Below the pieces are notes generated by a model that saw only the letters and a program-made list of their open reading frames with translations, ran no database searches and was not told the origin of the DNA. This document shows positions 51,964-58,507 of a stretch of DNA of 64,000 nucleotides, piece after piece. The translations under genes were made by a program, and so were the position numbers. Origin of the DNA: an uncultured Pelagibacteraceae bacterium (GTDB lineage Bacteria; Pseudomonadota; Alphaproteobacteria; Pelagibacterales; Pelagibacteraceae); NCBI GenBank assembly GCA_902583295.1, contig CACHUY010000001.1:44129-108128 (forward strand), given 5' to 3'. The stretch's first letter is position 1. Each line of letters opens with the position of its first letter.

Positions 51964-52293
51964 ATGTCAATTTTAGAAAAACTAAATAAAATCATCATGG
52001 AAAAAGATGGTGCGGCAGCAGCTGAGATAATTCATGATGATTATAAGAGGTATTCTCATCTTCAAGGAACTTATACTGAAAGTGGAAAAACAGGAATGAT
52101 TGAGGCAATTAATAAAGGTTTCATGAAAGTTGATAAATATAGAATTTTGTATGAAAACGATGAAATAGGTTTTGATCATTCTATTGTTACTTATGCCGAG
52201 GATGGAAACAAAGAAGCTTTAATGTGTTACTGGAAATTTAAAGATGGTAAAATTATAGAATTAGAAACTGGAGCTACAAAATTACCACAGTAA
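51964..52293 (+). CDS. NTF2-like small protein, paralogue of the gene at 55415
   Basis: 109 residues with the NTF2-like order of helix (MSILEKLNKIIMEKD), acidic HDDYKRY, and four strands, ending DGKIIELETGATKLP. It matches the protein at 55415-55735 along its length: both begin MSILEK, share YENDE and end KDGKI-LETGAT. These two copies bracket the operon. Function unknown. Confidence 0.78.
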   Translation: MSILEKLNKIIMEKDGAAAAEIIHDDYKRYSHLQGTYTESGKTGMIEAINKGFMKVDKYRILYENDEIGFDHSIVTYAEDGNKEALMCYWKFKDGKIIELETGATKLPQ

Positions 52294-52315
52294 TTAATAA
52301 AAGGAGGAGATATAT

Positions 52316-52666
52316 ATGAGCAGTATAGAAGTTAAAACTTTTGATAAAGCAGATGAAGTGGTTGATAAGTTTAATAACGCTAAAATAGAAGCGGTTAAAG
52401 TTGGTGGTCAAAGGGTAGTCAGATTACATTTAAAACCAGGGTGGAGATGGTCCACAGATGTTAAGCCACATATCGGAACTGATAGTTGTCAGGCAAATCA
52501 TATAGGAATAATCACCAAAGGTACTGTTTTTGCAAAACATGATGATGGAACAGAGATTAGTTATACTGCTGGAGATTCTTATTCTGTCAAGCCGGGCCAT
52601 GACGCTTGGGTTGTTGGTGACGAACCTGTTGAAGCATACGAATTTGCAGGAGTTTGGGGCGAATAA
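52316..52666 (+). CDS. Cupin domain protein lacking the canonical metal motif
   Basis: 116 residues forming one cupin barrel: GWRWSTDVKPHIGTDSCQAN near 42-61, HIGIITKGTVFAKHDDGTE, and GDSYSVKPGHDAWVVGDEP near 88-106. The usual HxHxxxE metal motif is absent; only scattered histidines remain, so a normal dioxygenase role is doubtful. The family is widespread but uncharacterised. A strong AGGAGG precedes the ATG. The stop overlaps the next ATG (TAATG). Confidence 0.8.
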   Translation: MSSIEVKTFDKADEVVDKFNNAKIEAVKVGGQRVVRLHLKPGWRWSTDVKPHIGTDSCQANHIGIITKGTVFAKHDDGTEISYTAGDSYSVKPGHDAWVVGDEPVEAYEFAGVWGE

Positions 52667-52935
52667 TGGTAAAAATTATTGGTAACTTTGAGGTTAATGA
52701 TTGGGTTCATTGGAAAAAAATGTTTGACCAACATTCTAATGCAAGAGAAGCCGCAGGAATTAAGACAATTTATGTTGGAAATGAAATAGAAAATACAAAT
52801 AAAGTACATATCATAATGGAAACACCTGCAGCAGATACAATGCAAAAATTTATGCAAGATCCTGAAAATGCTAAAGTAATTGAACAATCAGGACACAAAC
52901 AAGAAACGACAGTAATGAGCATTTGCTCTGACTAA
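52666..52935 (+). CDS. Small alpha-beta barrel-like protein
   Basis: 89 residues from ATG 52666, coupled to the cupin stop (TAATG); an in-frame TTG at 52654 is not needed. The pattern is strand (KIIGNFEVND), helix (WVHWKKMFDQHSNAREAAG), strand, strand (KVHIIMETPAA), helix (TMQKFMQDPENAKVIEQSG), strand, which is that of dimeric alpha-beta barrel proteins (DUF3764-like). No catalytic residues can be named. Confidence 0.72.
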   Translation: MVKIIGNFEVNDWVHWKKMFDQHSNAREAAGIKTIYVGNEIENTNKVHIIMETPAADTMQKFMQDPENAKVIEQSGHKQETTVMSICSD

Positions 52936-52956
52936 ACAACAAAAAAAGGAGAAAAA

Positions 52957-53244
52957 ATGAAATACTATATGGTAACTCACACTTTCAAATCGAAAGAAAT
53001 GAAAGACAAATTTAACGAGGTTACAGGAGGCATGTCCAGAGAAGATATGATTAAATCTTCCACTAGTGATAAAGCAAAATGCCAAATGACATATTTCACC
53101 CCGGGTGATACTATGACAATGTTTTGTCATTGGATGGCAGAAAGTACTGATGCTATTAATGAACAGCTTTCTCAGATGAATGATTTTTTTGAACCTCACC
53201 AATTTACTGAGGTTAAAGAAGAAGTTTTTGATTTCAACAAATAA
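52957..53244 (+). CDS. Small alpha-beta barrel-like protein
   Basis: 95 residues: strand (KYYMVTHTFKS), helix (KEMKDKFNEVTGG), a linker with a single Cys, strand (MTYFTPGDTMTMFCHWMAES), helix (DAINEQLSQMNDFFE) and final strand. This again suggests a ferredoxin-like dimeric barrel. AAGGAG precedes the ATG. I do not recognise a named family with confidence. Confidence 0.7.
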   Translation: MKYYMVTHTFKSKEMKDKFNEVTGGMSREDMIKSSTSDKAKCQMTYFTPGDTMTMFCHWMAESTDAINEQLSQMNDFFEPHQFTEVKEEVFDFNK

Positions 53245-53253
53245 GAGGTAAAA

Positions 53254-53727
53254 ATGAAAAAAACAATATTAACATTAATAATTTCACTATTAACAACCTA
53301 CTCTTTAGCTGAAACAGGTAAATTTAATGCCTCTGGAGCAGGGTCTTGGGCAGTGAATGTAATGGATGGTGGAAATGGAAACATGAGTATTACTTATGAT
53401 GGTAATGCTGGACTTTCAGATAAAGAGGGAAGTATTTTTGATAAGTCTACAATGCACTGTATTGGAGGATTAACTTTAGTTGCAGGTAAATTTGATGATG
53501 AAACAGGTATGTGTACTTTTTACTTAATGGATGGTGAAAAGGTTTTCATTAATTACAAAGGTAAAGGAACTGGAGGCCAAGGTGGATCCGGAGAGTTTGT
53601 AATTGTTGGTGGAACTGGGAAATATGAAAAAATTTCTGGAACAGGTTTCTCTAGTAGACAAAATTTAAAAGGTAAAGCTGGAATGGCTCATTCATTAAAT
53701 CAAATGAGTGGAAACTTTACTTATTAA
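53254..53727 (+). CDS. Exported beta-rich protein
   Basis: 157 residues with a Sec signal peptide (cleavage after YSLA, about residue 19). The mature part is rich in Gly and short strands, with GTGGQGGSGEFVIVGGTGKY near 110-130 and a pair of Cys (STMHCIGG and TGMCTFY). The GGTGKYEKISGTG repeat recalls allene oxide cyclase-like or avidin-like barrels, but this is only a resemblance. It is the first of three exported proteins in the operon. Confidence 0.75.
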   Translation: MKKTILTLIISLLTTYSLAETGKFNASGAGSWAVNVMDGGNGNMSITYDGNAGLSDKEGSIFDKSTMHCIGGLTLVAGKFDDETGMCTFYLMDGEKVFINYKGKGTGGQGGSGEFVIVGGTGKYEKISGTGFSSRQNLKGKAGMAHSLNQMSGNFTY

Positions 53728-53746
53728 TAAAAAAAGGAAATAAATA

Positions 53747-54124
53747 ATGAGAAAAACGACATTGGTATTATTATTTAGTGCTTTACTTTCATCAACTGCA
53801 ATTGCAGGGATGTCTGATAGTGATAAATCTAAAGCTTGGGAATGTAGTGGGATTTATATGGCTAACTACTTTTTACCTTCTGGTGAAACTTTTGAGTACA
53901 GTATGAAGGAAAAATCGATGGCTTCAGTAAAAGTTCTTAAAGCATATGCTTTAGAAACAGGTATTGTCGCAAAAGAATGGGACGATGGAGTAAATAAAGC
54001 TGTAGATAAATATTACGGTTCAAAATATGACGAGGCTAAAACTGAGGCTTGTCATAGTTTTGTAAATTCTACTATTCCAAACGGAGAAGAAAGAGTTAAA
54101 AAAGTAGTACAAACTCTTTATTGA
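53747..54124 (+). CDS. Exported small helical protein, paralogue of the next gene
   Basis: 125 residues with a signal peptide (cleavage after TAIA, about 20). The mature protein is helical with two cysteines, C33 and C102, likely a disulfide in the periplasm. It aligns with the next protein through its whole length (SDSDK/SEADK, KAYAL/RAYLV, ACHSFVNSTIP/ECNSFIYKLIP). No family is recognised. Confidence 0.75.
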   Translation: MRKTTLVLLFSALLSSTAIAGMSDSDKSKAWECSGIYMANYFLPSGETFEYSMKEKSMASVKVLKAYALETGIVAKEWDDGVNKAVDKYYGSKYDEAKTEACHSFVNSTIPNGEERVKKVVQTLY

Positions 54125-54125
54125 T

Positions 54126-54503
54126 ATGAAACAAGCCATCATATTTTTTTTTTTGTTAATTAACTCAACTTTTGCATTTGCAGGTGGGCACATTTCTGAA
54201 GCAGATAAAAAAGAGGCAATAAAATGCTTGGGCCACTATACGGCAATTACATTTATTGATGCTGATAAAATTGAAGCAATAAAACTTGAATATGCCAATG
54301 CTTCTTTTAAAATAGTTAGAGCTTACTTAGTAAGTGAAAATGTAAAAGAAGAAGAAATTAATAAAGGGACAATTGAAGAATTAGACAAATTAATTGGGAA
54401 ACCATTTAATAATGAAAGAAATGATGAATGTAATTCATTTATATATAAACTGATACCAGGTTCTAAAGAAGATATTGAAAAATTAAGAGGAACTTTAGAA
54501 TAA
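54126..54503 (+). CDS. Exported small helical protein, tandem duplicate of the previous gene
   Basis: Also 125 residues: signal peptide cleaved after AFA (about 19), then a helical domain with cysteines at 34 and 102, nearly the positions of its neighbour. It starts 1 base after the previous stop. The pair has arisen by tandem duplication and diverged strongly, and may form a heterodimer. Function unknown. Confidence 0.75.
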   Translation: MKQAIIFFFLLINSTFAFAGGHISEADKKEAIKCLGHYTAITFIDADKIEAIKLEYANASFKIVRAYLVSENVKEEEINKGTIEELDKLIGKPFNNERNDECNSFIYKLIPGSKEDIEKLRGTLE

Positions 54504-54522
54504 TATAGTAAAGGAGATAAAA

Positions 54523-54813
54523 ATGGAAAAAGAGATGTTAGCGTTAGTAAATTTTAAAGAAGGTAAAATGGAAACTTTCATGGGATGGATGCAGTCTGAT
54601 GAGGGTATGGGTGTAAGAAAAAGTGTTGCCTATCCAGAAAAAACCATCGGAGCAATGAAACCAGATAAAACAGGTATGCTATTTAAAGTTACAGTTCATA
54701 ATGAACCAGGAATGAAAGAGTTTGTATCTGGAAATAACCTGACTGCAAAAGCAATTTATGAAGAATGTATAGAAAGTGCTCAGCTTTGGGAAATGTCAGA
54801 GGTAAAGCTTTAG
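54523..54813 (+). CDS. Small alpha-beta barrel-like protein
   Basis: 96 residues in the order strand (EMLALVNFKEG), helix (KMETFMGWMQSDEGMGVRKS), strand (TIGAMKPDKTGMLFKVTVHN), helix (PGMKEFVSGNNLTAKAIYEE) and last strand. A good AAGGAG precedes the ATG. The set of conserved hydrophobics fits an ABM-like dimer; there is no recognisable active site. Confidence 0.68.
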   Translation: MEKEMLALVNFKEGKMETFMGWMQSDEGMGVRKSVAYPEKTIGAMKPDKTGMLFKVTVHNEPGMKEFVSGNNLTAKAIYEECIESAQLWEMSEVKL

Positions 54814-54837
54814 AGTATATACTAAAAAAGGAAAAAT

Positions 54838-55119
54838 ATGAGTATAATGGTTAGATACGCTCCAAAGTCTATGACTGCAGAGCAATATGATGCAATTGTA
54901 AAAAAAGAATATGAGCTAGGAATACATCCTCACAAAGGATTAGACTTTGAAGTATGCTTTGGTGAAGGAGATCAAATGAAGGTTTCAGTGGTTTACGATA
55001 CAATGGAGTCTTTTGAAGATCATGGAAAAAAATTAGGTCCTATATTAGAAGAAATGGGTATTGATCCAGGAGAACCTCAAATTTTTCCAGTTCATAATAC
55101 TATTCACAGAGGTGAATAG
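54838..55119 (+). CDS. Small alpha-beta barrel-like protein
   Basis: 93 residues: strand (SIMVRYAPKS), helix (TAEQYDAIVKKEYELG), HPHKGLDFEVCFGEGD, strand (MKVSVVYDTMES), helix (FEDHGKKLGPILEEMG) and terminal strand PQIFPVHNTIH. Similar proteins occur as short cytoplasmic stress-like or quinol-monooxygenase-like barrels. The next ATG lies 2 bp after its stop. Confidence 0.7.
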   Translation: MSIMVRYAPKSMTAEQYDAIVKKEYELGIHPHKGLDFEVCFGEGDQMKVSVVYDTMESFEDHGKKLGPILEEMGIDPGEPQIFPVHNTIHRGE

Positions 55120-55121
55120 AT

Positions 55122-55412
55122 ATGCAGGCAGGTTTTGTTATTTTTAACATTGATGTAACAAATCCAGAAGACTACAATGAGTATATTACTAAAGTGAAGC
55201 CAATTGTTGAAAAGTTTGGTGGAGAGTACATTGTTAGAGGTGGAACAAATCAAGTTGTAGAAGGAAATTGGCAATATAGCAGAACTATTGTATTGAAGTT
55301 TCCCTCTTACGAAAAAGCATTGGAGTGGTACAATTCAGAAGAATATCAACCAATTAAACAAATCCGATTAGATAACGCAATTTCTAACGGAATAATAATA
55401 CAAGGAGCATAA
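55122..55412 (+). CDS. DUF1330 family protein
   Basis: 96 residues with the DUF1330 pattern: FVIFNIDVTNPEDYNEYITK near 5-24, GGEYIVRGG near 34-42, VVEGNWQYSRTIVLKFPSYE and ALEWYNSEEYQPIKQIRLDN. This is an ABM-fold family of unknown activity. The family match is the clearest of the barrel proteins in this operon. Confidence 0.87.
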   Translation: MQAGFVIFNIDVTNPEDYNEYITKVKPIVEKFGGEYIVRGGTNQVVEGNWQYSRTIVLKFPSYEKALEWYNSEEYQPIKQIRLDNAISNGIIIQGA

Positions 55413-55414
55413 AA

Positions 55415-55735
55415 ATGTCGATATTAGAAAAATATAGCGCTGCTTTGAAAAATAAAGATGAAGCAGCAATGAACGAACTTTTGCATGATGATTTTAAATT
55501 TACAATGCATAAGTCAGGAAATGTTTTAACTAAAGCTGACGTAATGAAATGGGCCATGAGTGGTGACATTAATCAAGATAAAGTAAGAATAGTTTACGAA
55601 AATGATGAGGTCGGTGTTCATCATTCTTTTGTAACATTTAATGATGGTAATGTTGAAGCTGTAATGGCTGTTTACAAATATAAAGATGGAAAAATAGCAA
55701 GCTTGGAGACAGGCGCTACTCCAATACCTAAATAA
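55415..55735 (+). CDS. NTF2-like small protein, paralogue of the gene at 51964
   Basis: 106 residues, NTF2-like, beginning MSILEKYSAALKNKDEAAM with HDDFKF, then RIVYENDEVGVHHSFVTF and ending KYKDGKIASLETGATPIP. About half the residues agree with the copy at 51964-52293, most of all in the last 50. It is the last gene of the run, and a large hairpin follows. Confidence 0.8.
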   Translation: MSILEKYSAALKNKDEAAMNELLHDDFKFTMHKSGNVLTKADVMKWAMSGDINQDKVRIVYENDEVGVHHSFVTFNDGNVEAVMAVYKYKDGKIASLETGATPIPK

Positions 55736-55746
55736 TTATATAAATT

Positions 55747-55786
55747 TAGTGAGATTTCATTTAATGTCATTAAATGAGTCTCACTA
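55747..55786 (+). other. Long hairpin covering the start of the SMR-like gene
   Basis: TAGTGAGA (55747-55754) pairs with TCTCACTA (55779-55786) and CATTTAAT (55758-55765) with ATTAAATG (55769-55776) around a 3-base loop, 16 bp in all with a small internal loop. The SMR ATG (55774-55776) and its next codons are in the 3' arm. No T run follows. It can act as a translational block or a weak transcription stop. Confidence 0.65.
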
Positions 55787-56106
55787 CTTCTTACCTATTT
55801 CTAGGGATTGCAGTTTTTCTAGGCGTTACTTCTAATAGTTTTGCAAAAAGTGCTGAGGGTTTTACTCTTTTCTTTCCAAGTTTAATTACTGCAATTACTA
55901 TAGTCTTATGCATGTATGCACTTTCTTTGGTTATGAAAAATATACCAATGGGAATTACTTACGCCTCATTTGCTGGTCTAACAATCATTGCAACTGTTGT
56001 AGTAGGTATTATTAGATTTAATCAAGTTCCAAATTTTTACTCATTAATAGGTTTAGTATTAATTATTATTGGTGTGCTAATGGTGAATTTATTAGGTAAT
56101 AATTAA
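55774..56106 (+). CDS. SMR (EmrE-like) family protein lacking the essential glutamate
   Basis: 110 residues with four membrane segments that align with EmrE: YLFLGIAVFLGV to YIYLGGAILAEV, SAEGFTLFFPS to FSEGFTRLWPS, IPMGITYASFAGL to IPTGIAYAIWSGV and LIIIGVLMVNLL to LICAGVLIINLL. EmrE residue E14, needed for proton and drug binding, is Gly (residue 17) here, and W63 is Phe. It is therefore unlikely to be a normal proton-coupled drug exporter and may be a partner subunit or bind another ligand. A DUF2798 gene follows after 2 bp. Confidence 0.82.
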   Translation: MSLTTSYLFLGIAVFLGVTSNSFAKSAEGFTLFFPSLITAITIVLCMYALSLVMKNIPMGITYASFAGLTIIATVVVGIIRFNQVPNFYSLIGLVLIIIGVLMVNLLGNN

Positions 56107-56108
56107 AA

Positions 56109-56330
56109 ATGTTTCCCAAAAAATATTCTAATTTGTTGTTTATATTGATTATGGGTTTTGGAATGAGTTTATTTATGACTCTTATTATTACATATATTAA
56201 TACTGGTATAGATAAAGAGTTTATAAATAGATTTTTAAAAGCTTGGGCTGTAGGACTGCCAATAGCTATATCAACAGCTTTGATAGTTGGGCCAATTGCC
56301 CGAAGATTTGTGGATAAAATTACAAAGTAA
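56109..56330 (+). CDS. DUF2798 family membrane protein
   Basis: 73 residues with two membrane segments: FILIMGFGMSLFMTLIITYI and WAVGLPIAISTALIVGPIAR, joined by a loop with NRFLKAW. This is the DUF2798 pattern, a small membrane family of unknown role. Close spacing with the SMR-like gene suggests joint expression. It is convergent with the phosphatase gene (3-bp gap). Confidence 0.85.
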   Translation: MFPKKYSNLLFILIMGFGMSLFMTLIITYINTGIDKEFINRFLKAWAVGLPIAISTALIVGPIARRFVDKITK

Positions 56331-56333
56331 AAT

Positions 56334-57143
56334 TTAAATTTTTTTAAGTGGACTTAATAATTTAAGTATTTTTTTATGCACTAATTTGTTAGCTGACACC
56401 AAAGCATTGTCTCTTTTAATAATATTTTCATTTCTCCAGTTCGTAACCACTCCACCCGCAGCTTTTATAATAGGTATAGAGGGATGAATATCCCAAATAT
56501 GGTTACCACATTGGATTGCTACATCTAAAGTACCATCAGCTACTTGCATATAACTTAACGCGTCAGAAGTTGGAAAATGATTTAATTTTAATATTTGAGA
56601 AATTTTTGCTTGTTGTGAAAATGACAAATATCCATGAAATGCAGCTGTAAGCTTAACACCTTTTATTTTTGCACTTCCATTTACCTTTAATCTTCTTTTT
56701 TTTCCATTTTCAAAAACATGTGCAATTTTATCTGTCCTATTCAAATAGAATTTATTTAATACAGGAAAATTAACTAATCCCATTACAGGTAATTGTTTAT
56801 AGTTAAGAGATATTAAATTACTCCAAGTAGGACTGCCAATAACAAAAGATCTTGTCCCATCAATTGGATCTATAACCCAAGTGTAATCACTTTTTGATTT
56901 TTTGAAACCAAATTCTTCTCCAACAATTTGGTGATTAGGAAATTTTTCGTTTATTTTTAATCTAATAAATTTTTCAAAAGCTTTATCAGATGTAGTTACT
57001 GGATCATACCCTTTACCTTTAATTTTATTAGATACTTTGAAATTTTTACAAAGTTTTTGATGATACAACTTTGTTAAATCTTTAGCTAATCTATTTAGGA
57101 AATTATAAAATATTGAGTAATTTTTATAATTAAATTTATCCAC
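56334..57143 (-). CDS. Inositol monophosphatase family phosphatase (HisN-like)
   Basis: A 269-residue Mg-dependent phosphatase with GEEFGFKK near 75, WVIDPIDGTRSFVIGSPTWS near 89-108 and CGNHIWDIHPSIPIIKAAGG near 212-231, the metal-binding signatures. TRSFVIG resembles histidinol-phosphatase HisN rather than SuhB, so a histidine biosynthetic step is likely. The start is GTG at 57143. It begins about 60 bp after the azoreductase stop on the same strand. Confidence 0.85.
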   Translation of the reverse strand: MDKFNYKNYSIFYNFLNRLAKDLTKLYHQKLCKNFKVSNKIKGKGYDPVTTSDKAFEKFIRLKINEKFPNHQIVGEEFGFKKSKSDYTWVIDPIDGTRSFVIGSPTWSNLISLNYKQLPVMGLVNFPVLNKFYLNRTDKIAHVFENGKKRRLKVNGSAKIKGVKLTAAFHGYLSFSQQAKISQILKLNHFPTSDALSYMQVADGTLDVAIQCGNHIWDIHPSIPIIKAAGGVVTNWRNENIIKRDNALVSANKLVHKKILKLLSPLKKI

Positions 57144-57202
57144 GAAAAACTCTTACTATTAAATTTGTACAGATTAAAGTTAATATTTAATTAATTTTAC
57201 GA

Positions 57203-57790
57203 TTATTTTTTGAATAAACTTTCGATTTGAGCTTCTGCATCTTTAATAGATTTATCATAATCCAAAGCCATTTGATCAGCACTAATAACATCTACTTTTT
57301 CTATGCCAAAAAAATTTAAAATAAATTTTAGCCATGGAGTTAAAAAATCTTCAGCACTGTTAAGTTTTGTACCGCCTGAGGTGATTACTAAATAAGCTTG
57401 TTTATTTTTTAGTAGTCCTTCTCTTCTTCCATTGGGTTTAAACTTAAAAGTTTCTCCAATTCTAGCTGCCAGGTCTGACCAAGCTTTTAATGTAGCTGGT
57501 GGACCGTAATTATAAATTGGGGCTGAAATAATAATTATATCACTTTCTTTAAGTTCTTTTACAAGTTGATCTGATAACTCAAACATTTTTTTATGATGTT
57601 CTGTTTGGTCTTTTTCATCAATTTTCATCCCTGACTCTGTAAGCCCACTTACAAAAAGCATTTCTTCATCTAAATCTCGATACAAAACTTCGTCTCCAGG
57701 CTTTTTGATTTTATCTAATAATTTTTTAGCTAAAGCTCTTGAAGTTGAGCCTTTTTTTCTAGCGCTTGAGTCTATTTGATAGATTTTCAT
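57203..57790 (-). CDS. FMN-dependent NADH-azoreductase family protein
   Basis: 195 residues with a flavodoxin-like fold: IDSSARKKGSTSRALAKKLL near 6-25 (phosphate loop) and APIYNYGPPATLKAWSDLAA near 88-107 (AzoR's PMYNFxxPxxLKxWID motif), then KQAYLVITSGG. AzoR reduces quinones and azo compounds with NADH. Quinone protection is the likely role. It starts 9 bp from the ccdA stop. Confidence 0.85.
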   Translation of the reverse strand: MKIYQIDSSARKKGSTSRALAKKLLDKIKKPGDEVLYRDLDEEMLFVSGLTESGMKIDEKDQTEHHKKMFELSDQLVKELKESDIIIISAPIYNYGPPATLKAWSDLAARIGETFKFKPNGRREGLLKNKQAYLVITSGGTKLNSAEDFLTPWLKFILNFFGIEKVDVISADQMALDYDKSIKDAEAQIESLFKK

Positions 57791-57799
57791 CTCTTCTTT

Positions 57800-58507
57800 T
57801 TAGCCGAAATTTTGCATAAAAGGAAAAACTTTAATTATATAAAAACCAATTGCCTGTAATTGATTAGTTAAAATTAAAATACCTGTAACTAAAAGAGTTA
57901 TTCCACCTATTTTTGAGATTAAATTTAAGTTTTTTCTAAAATTTTTAGAAAATAATAAAAATCTTTGAATTAAATATCCTGACAAAACAAAAGGTATAGC
58001 AAGACCTAAGGAATAAAATATCAATAAAATTATTGCTCTAGTAAGTGTTTCTTCAATTGAGGCTAGGGCCAAAATAGAACCTAAAATTGGTCCGATACAA
58101 GGAGTCCATCCAAAGCCAAATGCAAGTCCAATTACATATGGAAATAAAATGTTTCTAGATTCTTTTGCATCAAATCTTTTTTCAAAATTAAGATATGGAA
58201 TGTTTATTATTCCAAGTAATTGAAATGAAAATATAATAATTATTAATCCTGCAAAAATTCTTAAAATTTCTGAATTTTGTAAGAGAGCTTGACCTAGAAA
58301 AGATGCTGACGCTCCTAAAAGAACAAATACAGTTGAAAAGCCTAAACAAAATAAAACCAAAGAAAAAATATTAGTTTTTTTAGACTCAATTACCTCTTGA
58401 AGCGATTGACCTGAAATGTAGGAAACATATCCAGGTATCAGTGGTAAAACACATGGAGATAAAAAACTTATAAGACCTGCACCAAAAGCAATTAAGTATT
58501 CAAACAT
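57800..58507 (-). CDS. ccdA: CcdA-type thiol-disulfide transmembrane protein
   Basis: A 235-residue protein with six membrane segments. LISFLSPCVLPLIPGYVSY near 16-34 and FGFGWTPCIGPILGSIL near 129-145 provide the two redox cysteines of the DsbD_TM fold. It passes electrons from cytoplasmic thioredoxin to the periplasm, for cytochrome c maturation or for repair proteins such as the exported MsrB encoded at 47.3 kb (the link is inference). It starts directly after the ppc stop. Confidence 0.9.
   Translation of the reverse strand: MFEYLIAFGAGLISFLSPCVLPLIPGYVSYISGQSLQEVIESKKTNIFSLVLFCLGFSTVFVLLGASASFLGQALLQNSEILRIFAGLIIIIFSFQLLGIINIPYLNFEKRFDAKESRNILFPYVIGLAFGFGWTPCIGPILGSILALASIEETLTRAIILLIFYSLGLAIPFVLSGYLIQRFLLFSKNFRKNLNLISKIGGITLLVTGILILTNQLQAIGFYIIKVFPFMQNFG

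Noticed and set aside
52579..53202. Minus-strand frames opposite the small-protein operon (102 and 104 codons)
   Set aside because: They run against genes with strong ribosome sites and regular spacing, and their Cys/His/Phe-rich composition is typical of antisense frames here.
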